64,000 bases of DNA from Shinella sp. UYSO24 (GTDB taxonomy: Bacteria; Pseudomonadota; Alphaproteobacteria; Rhizobiales; Rhizobiaceae): positions 310,001 through 374,000 of the forward strand of contig CABHNZ010000004.1 of the NCBI GenBank assembly GCA_902167985.1, in the 5' to 3' direction. Each line of letters begins with the position of its first letter. Position 1 is the first letter of the stretch. Below the pieces are notes generated by a model. That model was not told where the DNA came from. It searched no databases and saw nothing but the letters and a program-made list of their open reading frames with translations. The position numbers were made by a program, and so were the translations under genes. Positions 1 through 9,638 of this stretch are shown piece after piece.

Positions 1-203
1 ATATAGAGGCGGCTCGACGGCTCGATATCCTTCAGGTCGTCGCGCGTCGGCACTTCGATGCCGAGCAATTTCTCCACATAGGCATCTTCTTGCGCAGTCG
101 GGCTCAGAAGATCCAGCCAGACGATATCGTCCGGCAGTCGCTCAAGCTGATCTGAGGGGGAAAGCGGCTTTGGCGCGCCGGAGGCACTGTAGGCGTTGAT
201 CAA
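1..203 (-). CDS. corA: Magnesium transporter CorA, N-terminal part
   Basis: This is the first 67 codons of a gene running off the left edge. The visible protein carries the motif GIEVPTRDDLKDIEPSSRLY, typical of the cytosolic domain of rhizobial CorA, an inner-membrane Mg2+/Co2+ channel. The membrane helices and the GMN signature lie outside the window. The start is a TTG codon at 201-203, preceded by GGAG at a suitable distance. I see no in-frame ATG nearby. The family call rests on the N-terminal match only. Confidence 0.75.
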   Translation of the reverse strand, partial: MINAYSASGAPKPLSPSDQLERLPDDIVWLDLLSPTAQEDAYVEKLLGIEVPTRDDLKDIEPSSRLY

Positions 204-429
204 TCTTTGTCTCCGGCCGGACGGTTTCGGCCTCGAATGGAATGCAAACGCAAGATCCTCAAGCCGGACGGCGGCCTGTTCCCGGCCGTCAAACGCGGCG
301 GGACGCGCCTATAAAGACACCGTCCATCAAAATCAAGGCCGGACGACATGGCCCTTCAGCAGCATGGACCGCGCCGCCGCGATGTTCAAGCCTGCCGATG
401 CAGGAGAGACCACCTCCCCGACCTTGTGA

Positions 430-1686
430 TTATTCGAAGATGATTGCCGGCGGCTTGCGGACTTCTCGGCTGGAAATCTGCTCCCAGACCCTGGCTGCAA
501 TCTCGCGGTAGACGGCGGCCGATGCTCCAGCGGGATCGGAGACGACGACCGGTGTTCCGGCGTCTGAATGCTCGCGGATATCCATCGTCAGCGGCACTTC
601 GCCGAGGAAAGGCACGCCGATCCTCTCGGCCTCGGCGCGCGCGCCGCCATGGCCGAAGATATCGTAACGCTTGCCCGTGTCCGGCGCGAGGAAATAGCTC
701 ATGTTCTCGATGATGCCGAGAAGCGGTATCTCGACCTTCCTGAACATGGCGATACCCTTGCGGGCGTCTGCCAGCGCCAGATCCTGCGGGGTGGAGACAA
801 TGACGGCACCGGCCAGCGGGACCTGCTGGGCCATGGTCAGCTGCACGTCGCCCGTGCCGGGCGGCATGTCGACGATCAGCACATCGAGATCGCCCCAGGC
901 GACTTCCCGCAACATCTGCAGCAGCGCCGACTGCACCATCGGGCCGCGCCAGATCATGGCGGTTTCCTCATCGACGAGGAAGCCCATGGACATGGCCTTC
1001 AGGCCGTAATTTTCCATGGGCTTGATGTAGCGGCCATCGATCTGCTGCGGACGACCGGAAATCTTCAGGAGCTTCGGCACCGAGGGGCCGTAGATATCGG
1101 CATCGAGCAGGCCGACGCGAAGACCGTTTGCCAGAAGACCGAGGGCCAGATTGACGGCGGTCGTCGACTTGCCGACGCCGCCCTTGCCGGAAGCGACGGC
1201 AACGATGGCGCCAACGCCGGGCACGCCGATCTTTTCGCGCGGGCCATGGGAAGCCCCCTGCTGCCCCGGTTGTCCGGGGGCAACTTTGCCAGAACCGGGC
1301 TGCCCTGCACCGGACTGGCCAGAACCGGGCTGGCCAGAACCGGGATTGGTGGGGGCCGGTCTTGCGGCACCTGCCGGAGCGGCCGTGCGGGCTGCGGCCG
1401 GCCGGGCCGGCGGCGCGTTGTCGGAAGAGCCGGCCTTGCGATCGGCCGTCAGCGTCACCAGCGCGCCACGCACGCCATCGATCGCCTTCACCGCATCTTC
1501 GGCCGCGCGGCGAAGACCTTCCATCGCATTTGCCTGTGCGGCGGGCACCGTGATCGAGAAATAGACTTTGGCATCGGAAATGAAGACTTCCGACAGCATG
1601 CCTCTGGACACCAGATTGCCCGCTTCACCGGGAACGCCGACGCCTGCCAGCACTGCCAGAACCTGATCCTTGGTAACGTCTGCCAT
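430..1686 (-). CDS. mrp: Mrp/ApbC/NBP35-family P-loop ATPase (Fe-S cluster carrier)
   Basis: The 418-residue protein has an N-terminal DUF59/MIP18-like domain (about 1-85), a Pro/Gly/Ser/Gln-rich linker (about 90-150) with repeated PGSGQ units, and a ParA/MinD-type ATPase domain. The deviant Walker A motif GKGGVGKS is at 167-174, with LLDADIYGPS at about 193-202. The family carries Fe-S clusters to target apoproteins in the cytosol. The CxxC pair that usually follows the ENMSYF motif is absent: residues 327-338 read ENMSYFLAPDTG. An upstream in-frame start exists, but the ATG at 1684-1686 has a GGGAG ribosome site and fits family length. The frame is intact. Confidence 0.93.
   Translation of the reverse strand: MADVTKDQVLAVLAGVGVPGEAGNLVSRGMLSEVFISDAKVYFSITVPAAQANAMEGLRRAAEDAVKAIDGVRGALVTLTADRKAGSSDNAPPARPAAARTAAPAGAARPAPTNPGSGQPGSGQSGAGQPGSGKVAPGQPGQQGASHGPREKIGVPGVGAIVAVASGKGGVGKSTTAVNLALGLLANGLRVGLLDADIYGPSVPKLLKISGRPQQIDGRYIKPMENYGLKAMSMGFLVDEETAMIWRGPMVQSALLQMLREVAWGDLDVLIVDMPPGTGDVQLTMAQQVPLAGAVIVSTPQDLALADARKGIAMFRKVEIPLLGIIENMSYFLAPDTGKRYDIFGHGGARAEAERIGVPFLGEVPLTMDIREHSDAGTPVVVSDPAGASAAVYREIAARVWEQISSREVRKPPAIIFE
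1262..1350. repeat. Short imperfect tandem repeats in the mrp linker
   Basis: Copies of a roughly 15-base unit resembling CCAGAACCGGGCTGG encode the PGSGQ/PGAGQ repeats of the Mrp linker. The repeats are in frame, so unit gain or loss would change only linker length. Confidence 0.6.
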
Positions 1687-2099
1687 TAAAGAACTCCCGG
1701 CTGCGCCGTCATTTTGAAGCCGGCCCCTGACGGCGATGGCCATACGCCATCGCAGCGCCCGTGCCGGACCGGCGCATTATTGGCGGCGTTTATACAAGCT
1801 GGCGTTTGCGGGGTGCAATAAAAGATTAAAGCCGCCGCCCGATCCGCTGCCATGACGGCGCTTGATCGGACGACGGCTTGTTTTGATACGTCTCTTGGGA
1901 CGCTTTCTTCAGTCCCCTCTGGACCTGGCCCAAGAGAAGCATGAATTGTGCCAGACGAAAAGAGGGAAGATTCCGATAGTTTTTCAACTGCTTGCTGCAG
2001 CGACAGCAAGCAAGCCACGCTGTAGCGCACAATAAGTGGCCAAATGTTCAGTCACAATATCATGCAATGGCGATTTAAGAGGCAGCGTTGGCCGGTTTG
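1687..2099. other. 413-bp intergenic region with two inverted repeats
   Basis: This lies between the 3' end of the LuxR-type gene and the start of mrp, both on the minus strand, so it should hold the LuxR terminator and the mrp promoter. It contains a perfect 9-bp inverted repeat TCTCTTGGG (1891-1899)/CCCAAGAGA (1929-1937), an outer complementary pair ATCGGA (1865-1870)/TCCGAT (about 1972-1977), and a perfect 8-bp hairpin GCTTGCTG (1990-1997)/CAGCAAGC (2004-2011). No credible protein is visible. A structured RNA or regulatory leader is possible but unproven. Confidence 0.45.
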
Positions 2100-2830
2100 T
2101 TACTTGATTAACCCTATGCGCAGAGCCTTGGCCACCGCCTGGGTGCGGTTGACCGTATCGAGCTTCTTGGCTGCACGATTGAGATAATGGTTAACGGTAT
2201 GCTCGGAAAGGCCGAGGATTTCGGCGATCTCGGCGCTGGTCTTGCCGGCAGCCGTCCAGTTGAGGCAATCCACTTCGCGCTCGGTCAGAAGATCGCTCGG
2301 CTTCACATCCAGAATGCGGATCTGGGCGAGACGCTCGAAAACGTGCGCCGCAATATAGCTCAGCTCCATCATCTGCTGCTGGCTGAAGGTCGGACCGAGG
2401 CCAGCGATCATCACGCACCGCGGCCGCCTGAAATGTCGTGGCAGGGGAAGCAGGCGCCGCGCGCCATGCCGACGCGCATCAGAACTTCGCGGGCTTCGGT
2501 GCGGAACTGGTCCTGCAGCCACATGTCATTGTCGAAGGTGAAGGCAAGCGTGGAGCCCCGCAGGCGCTGGAGGGCCGTGCTCTTCTGGAACCAGCCTTCC
2601 TTTTCCATCAGGCCAACAAGATCTGCCGGCCAATTGGAAACGATCAGGTCGCCGGCAAAGCTGCGCGAAGTCGTCGACGGGATATTGAGCACCATGAAGG
2701 TCCGGGCGCCGTAGAACTCCGTGACACGGCGCATGAAGCGCACGACGTCAAACTGGGTCTTCAGATCTGCAATCCGTTCCACGATGCCGTCGAAGAACGA
2801 AAGGTCGGCGGCTGGCAGGGTGTTCGACAT
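2100..2830 (-). CDS. LuxR-family transcriptional regulator with autoinducer-binding-like domain (frame broken)
   Basis: After restoring one base near 2421 (GCGGTG read as GCGTG) the gene encodes 243 residues. An N-terminal alpha/beta domain of the autoinducer-binding type is followed by a C-terminal LuxR helix-turn-helix (about 182-243, starting LTEREVDCLNWTAAGKTSAE). No luxI synthase lies nearby, so it is a solo regulator or a VisN/VisR-like factor. The ATG at 2828-2830 is chosen because upstream sequence looks non-coding. The ligand is unknown. It is divergent from the SMP-30 gene across a 370-bp gap. Confidence 0.8.
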
Positions 2831-3200
2831 CGACAACTTCTTTGCTTGCGTCCCACATTCGTCAACGACAGGTCGTCTCCGGATACAGATCGGCATTGGA
2901 TCCTCATGAATCGGTCACAAGCCAGCCTCAAAGGCAGACCACCGCAGCGGCTCACCCCGGAAACTGCTGCCGCCAACCACCGGATGACGACATGCCCTCC
3001 GTTATCCGGTGGGACACTGCAAGCTCTCAATCCGGATTATGATGATGATATTCGATCGGTTTTGCAAATGCCGGGCGGTGTTTTTCTTTATAGAAAGACG
3101 AAAATTCGGATCAAAGAGCGTAACCGTCGGTCTGAGCTTCGACTTTCGTCGGCGGTTGCTCTAGATATGGACGCGTTTTGACGGAGGTGGGAAGAACACG
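2831..3200. other. Divergent promoter region, LuxR regulator / SMP-30 gene
   Basis: This 370-bp region separates two divergently transcribed genes and should contain both promoters. The right part is locally AT-richer (about 3030-3120). Just before 3201 there is a strong GGAGGTGGGA ribosome site. I cannot identify a convincing operator. Confidence 0.4.
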
Positions 3201-4081
3201 ATGGCGGAAACGCATCAATTTGAAGGACTGATTCTCTCGCCATCACTGTGCGAACTCGGCGAGGGGCCGAGCTTCGAGGCCGAGACCGGCACATTGTGGT
3301 GGTTCGATATTCTCGGCAAGGCATTGCACGAACTACAGCTGGCCACGGGTCGGGAAATCATCCACCGGCTGCCGGTGATGGGCAGCGTCGTCGCGCGCAT
3401 CGATGCATCGCGGCAGCTGATTGCCTCCGACCAGGGCCTGTTCATTCGCGAGCGCGCCACCAATGTGCTCACACCCTATGCGCCGCTCGAAGCAGACAAG
3501 CCGGGCAACCGCTCGAATGACGGGCGCGTTCACCCATCCGGCAGTCTCTGGATCGGCACGATGGGGCTTTCGGCGGAAGACGGCGCGGGCGCCATCTATC
3601 ATGTCAGCGGCACGACCGTGACCAGGCTCTTCGACGGCATCAGCATTCCCAACTCGATCTGCTTTTCGCCAGATGGCGAGACCGGGTATTATGTCGATAC
3701 GAGGAAGAACCTGATGATGCGGGTGCCGCTCGATCGTGACACGGGCCTGCCGCGCGGCGAAGGCTCAGTGTTCATCGACGGCTCGTCGGAGCCCGGCGGC
3801 ATCGATGGTTCGATCTGCGATGGCGCCGGCACCATCTGGAACGCACGCTGGGGCGAAGGCGCCGTCGATCATTATGATCGCAACGGCAAGCGGCTGGCAC
3901 GCTATCTGCTGCCGGCGAAGCGGACCACATGCCCGGTCTTTCTCGGCAATGGCAGGCTCGGGATCACGTCATCCTGGGAAGGGCTGGACGAGAAAGGACG
4001 CGCGGACGACACGCTTGCGGGCTCGACCTCGAGATCAGTGTGCCGATCAAGTCTGACGCGGAGCCGGCCTTCCTGCTCTAG
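3201..4081 (+). CDS. SMP-30/gluconolactonase/LRE family protein (frame broken near 3' end)
   Basis: This is a six-bladed beta-propeller lactonase-family protein, 293 residues after one base is restored near 4030 (probably ACCTTCGAG read as ACCTCGAG). Family marks are LCELGEGPSF near the N-terminus (metal-binding Glu), RSNDGRVHPSGSLWIGTMG in the middle, and IPNSICFSPDG. Relatives hydrolyse sugar lactones such as L-arabinono- or gluconolactone; the substrate here is not determinable. The restored frame ends with TAG at 4079-4081. Without the correction the frame would run into nonsense sequence to 4247. A strong Shine-Dalgarno precedes the ATG. Confidence 0.85.
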
Positions 4082-4180
4082 CAGCCTTGGGTTTTGGCAC
4101 TGCTTTTTTTCGGATGGGCGGCCTTCAAACGCCGCCCTTTTCGATTGGGCCCGCTCAGGGCTCTCGCAATGCGGTTCCGG

Positions 4181-5552
4181 TTATCCGACGCGGGAGGTGC
4201 GCGAGCGCTCGATGGCGGGCGCTTCGCGATACTGCTCCTGCAGATAGCGCAGCGTGGCAGCGCTATCGACGGGCTTACCGTAGTAATAACCCTGCCCCAT
4301 GCCGCAGCCGAGCATTTTCAGCGTTTCGGCTTCCGCACGTTCCTCGATCCCTTCCGCGACGACATCGAGATCAAGGCCCTGGCACATGGCGATGATCGCC
4401 CGGATAATGTGTTCGGAGGCGCGATCGGAAGTGATGCGGGAGACGAAGGCGCGGTCGATCTTGACCTTGTCGAAGGTGAAATCACGCAGGCGGCCAAGGC
4501 TCGACTGGCCGGTGCCGAAATCATCGAGCGAGATCCGCACACCGGCGCCGCGCAGATCGGTGATGATCCGCTGGGCGGTATCGGCCGAGGTCATGACCGC
4601 GGTTTCGGTGATCTCCAGTTCCAGCCGGTGCGGGTCCAAACCGACGCGGGCAAGGTTGGAGAGGATCGTATCGGTGGTGCCGGGATCCATCAGCTGCGCA
4701 GATGACAGGTTGAAGGACAAAAACAGTTCACGCGGCCATGAGAGTGCGGCTTCGGCGGCCTTGCGCAGAAGCGTTTCCGACAGCGCGTCAATGAAGCCGC
4801 GTTCTTCCGCGACGGGGACGAAGGCTGCCGGCGAGACGAAGCCGAGATCCGGATCGCGCCAGCGTGCCAGCGCCTCGAAGCCGACGGGCATGCCGTCGCG
4901 CAGACGGACGATCGGCTGGAAATGGGTTTCGACGGCATCATTGATGATGGCGTTGCGCAGGGCCTGTTCGAGCTGCGTTGCCCGCTTCATCTCCTGCGCG
5001 ATCTCGCGGGAATAGACGGTGATCTGGCCACGGCCGCGGCGCTTGGAACGATAGAGCGCCGTTTCCGCGCTTTTCAGAAGCTCCTCGAACTCTTCGCCGG
5101 CAAAGGGATAGACGGCAAAGCCGAAGGATGCCGAAAGGCGGACATTGCGATCGCCGAGATCGTAAGGGGCGGAGAGAACATCCTTCATCATCTGGCCGAT
5201 GCGCTCGCGCCGGTGCGCTCGAAGACGAGCGGCAGGATGAAGGCGAATTCGTCACCGCCATGGCGCGTCACGGTCGCGCGTCCGGAATACAGGCCTTCAG
5301 GCGGTGCGCGACCTGGCAGAGGATCTCGTCGCCCGCTTCGGTCCCGAAGAGGTCGTTGATCGGCTTGAAGCCGTCGAGGTTAGCGATACAGATGGTGAAG
5401 GGGGCCGGGTCGGCCGCGCGTTCGCTGGCGAGAAGCCTCACCTTGTCGCGCAGGCGATACCTGTTGCCGAGGCCAGTCAGCGGATCGCTGTAGGCCATGA
5501 CCTGCAGCTCCGTCTGGCTGACATTCGGCCATGCATTTCCTGCAGACGTCAT
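4181..5552 (-). CDS. GGDEF-EAL cyclic-di-GMP turnover protein (two breaks)
   Basis: After restoring two single bases (near 5271 and near 5211), the gene gives about 457 residues. It has a GGDEF domain containing LTGLGNRYRLRDKV and an intact HGGDEF motif near residue 102, then an EAL domain with FEALARW near 227, LEITETAVM, DDFGTGQSSLGRLRDFTFDK and VVAEGIEE. Both the cyclase and phosphodiesterase signatures look complete, so either or both activities are possible. There is no membrane segment or sensory domain of its own. It starts 85 bp after the PAS/receiver gene on the same strand, so the two are probably co-transcribed and the upstream protein may be its sensory partner. Confidence 0.87.
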
Positions 5553-5637
5553 GGGGGATCCCGCTTACACCGCTCAATAGGCGGGCAGAATGCGGAAGAA
5601 AGATTAAGATTTCTACCAAAGCCGCGGGCTTGCGGCG

Positions 5638-7287
5638 TTACATGGCCGCCAGGGATTGCGTGCGATTGCAAAGAGCGGGCACTTCGCTGAAGACCGCATC
5701 GAGCGCTTCCGGGCTGATCGGCTTCAGGATCACGTCATCCATGCCGGCGGCAAAGCAGTTTTCCCGGTCGCGATCGAAGGCCTGCGCGAGAACGCCGACA
5801 ATCGGGGTGCGGGTATCCCCGCCCTCTTCCAGGGCCCGGATGGCACGGGTTGCCTCAAAGCCGTTCAGCCGCGGCAGGGAGATATCCATGAGGACAAGCT
5901 TCGGACGCTTGTCACGCCACAGACGCACGGCCTCTTCGCCATCGGCGGCAATGACGTAGCTATGGCCGAAGCCTTCGAGGATCTGCGAGAAGACGATCTG
6001 GTTGACCTCGTTATCTTCCGCGACAAGCACGTCGATCGTTTCAACTTCGACATCACCGGGAACGATCTGCCAATCTTCCTGCAACCGTCCCTCGTCCCGC
6101 ATCAGCGGAGCGGCGATCTCGGAGAGAAGATCGGATACCGGCCAGTCGTGCTGGAACAGGACCGTGGCAATGCCACGGTTTTCCACCATGGCCGCGCAAT
6201 CGGGGGACATGCGACGGTCGATGGCAACCAGATCGATTTCCAAGCCCGCATCGCCGGCAAGCGAGAGGAAGAGCATGAGTTCGGCTTCCTCGCGCACGGC
6301 CGTGACGTCGGCATCGGCTGCAAACAGGGCTTCCAGCAGCGAGCTCTCGATGGCCGGATCGCGCGTCACGACAAGGATCTTGCGGCGGGCGAGATCCGGC
6401 GAGGCGCTGACGTCACTGTTCTGCAGGCCCGGGCAGAGGAGACCGCGGCCGACGACGGTCAGCCCGCCCTCCGCAGTGCCATCGACCAAGGACTTGTCGG
6501 TGGGCAGGATATCGGTGGCGGTGACTATGAAATAGCGGCCGGGCTTGCCGATGCGGCGCTTCTGGCCGGTGATGACGAATTCAGCACCATCGGCGGCCAT
6601 CAGTTTCTGGCTGACGCGCGAGGGATCTCCCGTCTCGAGCACGAGCCGATCAACAACTTCGAACTTGTCGCGGAGATCAGGGCGGATAATGTCGGCGATC
6701 TGCTTACCGAGGATCTCTTCAGCGGAGAGACCGAGAAAGGCACAGGCGGCCTTGTTGACGGCGACGAAGGTGAGCGAGCGATCCTTGACCGCAACCGGGA
6801 AAGGCAGGTTGTCGAGGATTTCCTCGGTGATCTGGACGCGTTCCATATCGGCACGCCACTGTTCTTCGCGCTTCTTGTGTTCGGAAACGTCGCGCACGAC
6901 GCAGATACCGTAACCGGAGGCGAGGCGCCGCTTGGAATAGCTCAGCCAGCGGTCGGAGCCACGGCGTTCGGTGGTTTCGGCACGTTCCTTCCAGAGCGTG
7001 GCAATCTGTTCGGCGATCCAGTCTTCCCGGCTCAGGAGGCGGCGCGGACCGGTGTTATCAGTGGCAAAACGGCCGCCGCCATCATAGATCGCACCGAGAA
7101 AATCACGCAGGCGGGTGCCCGGCGCGAGAAAGCTCTTCGGCACCGGTAACAGGTTGAGCAATTGCTGACTTGCGAACACGATCAAGTCATGACGGTCGCA
7201 GATGAAAACTGCGCCCGAAATACCCTCGGATATCACTTCCAACATCGCTGTCTGAATGTTTGCGTCCGCCGACGCGAAATCATTCAT
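5638..7287 (-). CDS. PAS-PAS-receiver response regulator without kinase domain
   Basis: The 549-residue protein has two PAS-like segments (about 15-130 and 145-270), a segment resembling a degenerate receiver domain (starting RRKILVVTRDPAIESSLLEA), and a complete C-terminal receiver domain. In that last domain DVLVAEDNEVNQ supplies the acidic pocket, LVLMDISLPRLNGFEATRAI the phosphoacceptor Asp, and ILKP the conserved Lys. There is no DHp or ATPase domain, so it resembles the sensory and receiver parts of a hybrid kinase. The ATG at 7285-7287 follows GGGGAG; longer in-frame starts are less likely. It directly precedes the GGDEF-EAL gene and is divergent from mutL. Confidence 0.82.
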   Translation of the reverse strand: MNDFASADANIQTAMLEVISEGISGAVFICDRHDLIVFASQQLLNLLPVPKSFLAPGTRLRDFLGAIYDGGGRFATDNTGPRRLLSREDWIAEQIATLWKERAETTERRGSDRWLSYSKRRLASGYGICVVRDVSEHKKREEQWRADMERVQITEEILDNLPFPVAVKDRSLTFVAVNKAACAFLGLSAEEILGKQIADIIRPDLRDKFEVVDRLVLETGDPSRVSQKLMAADGAEFVITGQKRRIGKPGRYFIVTATDILPTDKSLVDGTAEGGLTVVGRGLLCPGLQNSDVSASPDLARRKILVVTRDPAIESSLLEALFAADADVTAVREEAELMLFLSLAGDAGLEIDLVAIDRRMSPDCAAMVENRGIATVLFQHDWPVSDLLSEIAAPLMRDEGRLQEDWQIVPGDVEVETIDVLVAEDNEVNQIVFSQILEGFGHSYVIAADGEEAVRLWRDKRPKLVLMDISLPRLNGFEATRAIRALEEGGDTRTPIVGVLAQAFDRDRENCFAAGMDDVILKPISPEALDAVFSEVPALCNRTQSLAAM

Positions 7288-7621
7288 TGGATGAAACTCC
7301 CCGTATCTTCCTGCTGCGCGCCTGTTCACCACAGCCCTTCGGCACGCTTCGGCGATTATCTTTTCAAGTCGGGTCGGTACATGCTGGCTGCAATCTTGAC
7401 GGGCGACCGATCCTCGCGTGAAAGCATCCAGCCTGCCATCACATCGTCCACTCGCGGGGAAAAAATCTTCCCCAGGTTCATCCATTAATGCCACTGAACA
7501 TTATCGGTGTTCTCTTAAGGCAGGATTAATATAGACGAATACGCGGGGCTAATCGCTGGCCATCTTGTACAACACTGTCCCGAGGCTTTTCTTCTTCCCG
7601 CGAATCCGCGAAAATGGCGCG
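7288..7621. other. Divergent promoter region, PAS/receiver gene / mutL
   Basis: This 334-bp gap separates divergent genes. Its right end (7495-7560) is AT-rich, fitting a promoter for mutL. No RNA gene or repeat is apparent. Confidence 0.4.
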
Positions 7622-9576
7622 ATGCACGTCAAGCAATTACCAGAAACGCTCATCAACCAGATCGCAGCCGGCGAGGTCATCGAACGGCCGGCGAGCGCTG
7701 CCAAGGAGCTGATCGAAAACGCCATCGATGCCGGGGCAACCCGGATCGAGATCGCGACGGCCGGTGGCGGCAAAAGCCTCATCCGCATTACCGACAACGG
7801 CTCGGGGATGCAGGCGGCCGATCTCGATCTGGCGGTCAGGCGGCATTGCACGTCGAAGATTTCCGAGACGCTCGACGATATCCGCACCCTCGGCTTTCGC
7901 GGCGAGGCGCTGCCCTCGATCGGCTCTGTCGCAAAACTGACGATCACCAGCCGCCGGCAGGGCGATGCCGAGGGTTATCAGGTGGCCGTGCATGGCGGCA
8001 ATTCGACGGGCGTGAAGCCGGCACCGGCCAATCCGGGCACGGTGGTCGAGGTTCGCGATATCTTCTACGCCACCCCTGCCCGGCTGAAATTCCTGAAGAC
8101 GGAGAAGGCGGAGGCCGGCGCGATCACCGAAATCGTCAAGCGGATGGCGATCGCCTTTCCGCGGGTGCGCTTCGTGCTTTCCGGTTCCGACCGCTCGACG
8201 CTTGAGTTTCCCGCAGCACCGGATGATCCGCTGACGCGTATCTCGCAGGTTCTCGGCGCCGATTTCCGCGACAATGCGATCGAGATCGATGCGCTGCGCG
8301 AGGATGTGGGCCTGCGCGGCTTTGTCGGCGTGCCGACCTTCAATCGCGGCAACTCGGCGCATCAATATGCCTTCGTCAACGGCCGGCCGGTGCAGGACAA
8401 GCTGATCCTGTCGGCCATCCGCGGCGCCTATGCCGAGAGCATTCCGTCGGGACGCTACCCGGTCGCGGTTCTGTCGATCACCATCGATCCGGCGCTTGTC
8501 GACGTCAACGTGCATCCGGCAAAGGCCGATGTGCGGTTTCGCGATCCGGGCCTTGTGCGCGGACTGATCGTCGGCGCATTCGCCAGGCCCTGCTGAGGGA
8601 CGGCGACCGGGCGGCGACGACCGGCGCCTCAGACATGCTGCGCGCCTTCCGCCCCGGTTTCGATGCCGGGCCTGCGGCAGGTGCGGCGTCATTGCAGGAT
8701 GCGTCATCCGCGCAACAGCCGGCGCGTTCTTTCGGTTATGGATCGGGCGGTTATGGATCGGGTGGTTACGGATCAGGGTACCGGCCGGATCGTCCGAGCC
8801 AGGGCTTTGCCTATAACAGTTCGCCGTCAAGACCGCTTGAGACGACCGGCCAAGGGGCTCAGACGATCAGCGGTTTCGCGCCGGGTTTCCGTGAACGGGC
8901 GCAGCAGGCGGGTTTCGATGCACTGACCATGCCGACTGCACGGGCCGAGGCGATCCCGGAGGCGACAACGCTTCCACCGGTCGATGACAGCGGCCGCTAT
9001 CGGCTGGGGGCTGCGCGCGCGCAGGTGCATGAGAATTACATCGTCGCGCAGACGCCGGACGGGCTCGTCATCGTCGATCAGCATGCCGCCCATGAGCGGC
9101 TGGTCTTCGAGGCGATGCGCAAGGCGCTGGACGACAAGAGGCTGCCGAGCCAGGTTCTCCTGATCCCCGATATTATCGACCTGCCCGAAGAAGACTGCGA
9201 CCGGCTGATGGCGCATTCGGCCGATCTCGACCGGCTGGGGCTGGCGGTCGAGCGGTTCGGGCCGGGCGCCGTTGCCGTGCGCGAGACGCCCGCCATGCTC
9301 GGCGAGGTGGATGCGTCGGCGCTGGTGCGCGATCTCGCCGACGAGATTGCCGAGTGGAACACGGCCGGCGGGCTGCGCGGCAAGCTCGAATATGTCGCGG
9401 CCACCATGGCCTGCCACGGTTCGGTGCGTTCCGGCCGGCGTCTTCGGCCCGAAGAGATGAATGCGCTGCTCCGCGAGATGGAAGCGACGCCGGGTTCCGG
9501 CACCCTGCAACCACGGCCGCCGACCTATATCGAACTGAAGCTTGCCGATATCGAGCGGCTTTTCGGCAGAAGCTGA
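7622..9576 (+). CDS. mutL: DNA mismatch repair protein MutL (frame broken)
   Basis: This GHKL ATPase couples mismatch recognition by MutS to strand removal. The N-terminal ATPase domain shows [22 protein letters not shown] and [17 protein letters not shown] disordered linker has repeated GYGSGG units (8730-8790). The C-terminal domain has [12 protein letters not shown], matching the endonuclease motif DQHA-x2-E-x4-E of MutL proteins from bacteria without MutH. One base is missing near 8580 (restored frame reads [14 protein letters not shown]). Near 9500-9525 three further losses appear to cancel and hide a CNHGRP motif. The reconstructed length is about 652 residues. Confidence 0.93.
8733..8785 (+). 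repeat. In-frame GYGSGG-encoding repeats in the mutL linker
   Basis: Three near-identical 15-base units of the type GGTTATGGATCGGGC lie in tandem and encode GYGSG repeats in the linker between the ATPase and C-terminal domains of MutL. Such repeats can change copy number by slippage. Confidence 0.7.
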
Positions 9577-9638
9577 GGCCTTCCCTTCGTCGGCCAATCG
9601 GGTTAGACGGAATGATGGTTTTTCGCAGGAGACGAAAG

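Noticed and set aside
1686-2030. A 114-codon minus-strand frame upstream of mrp
   Set aside because: It coincides with the inverted-repeat region, lacks a ribosome site, and its text has no recognisable pattern.
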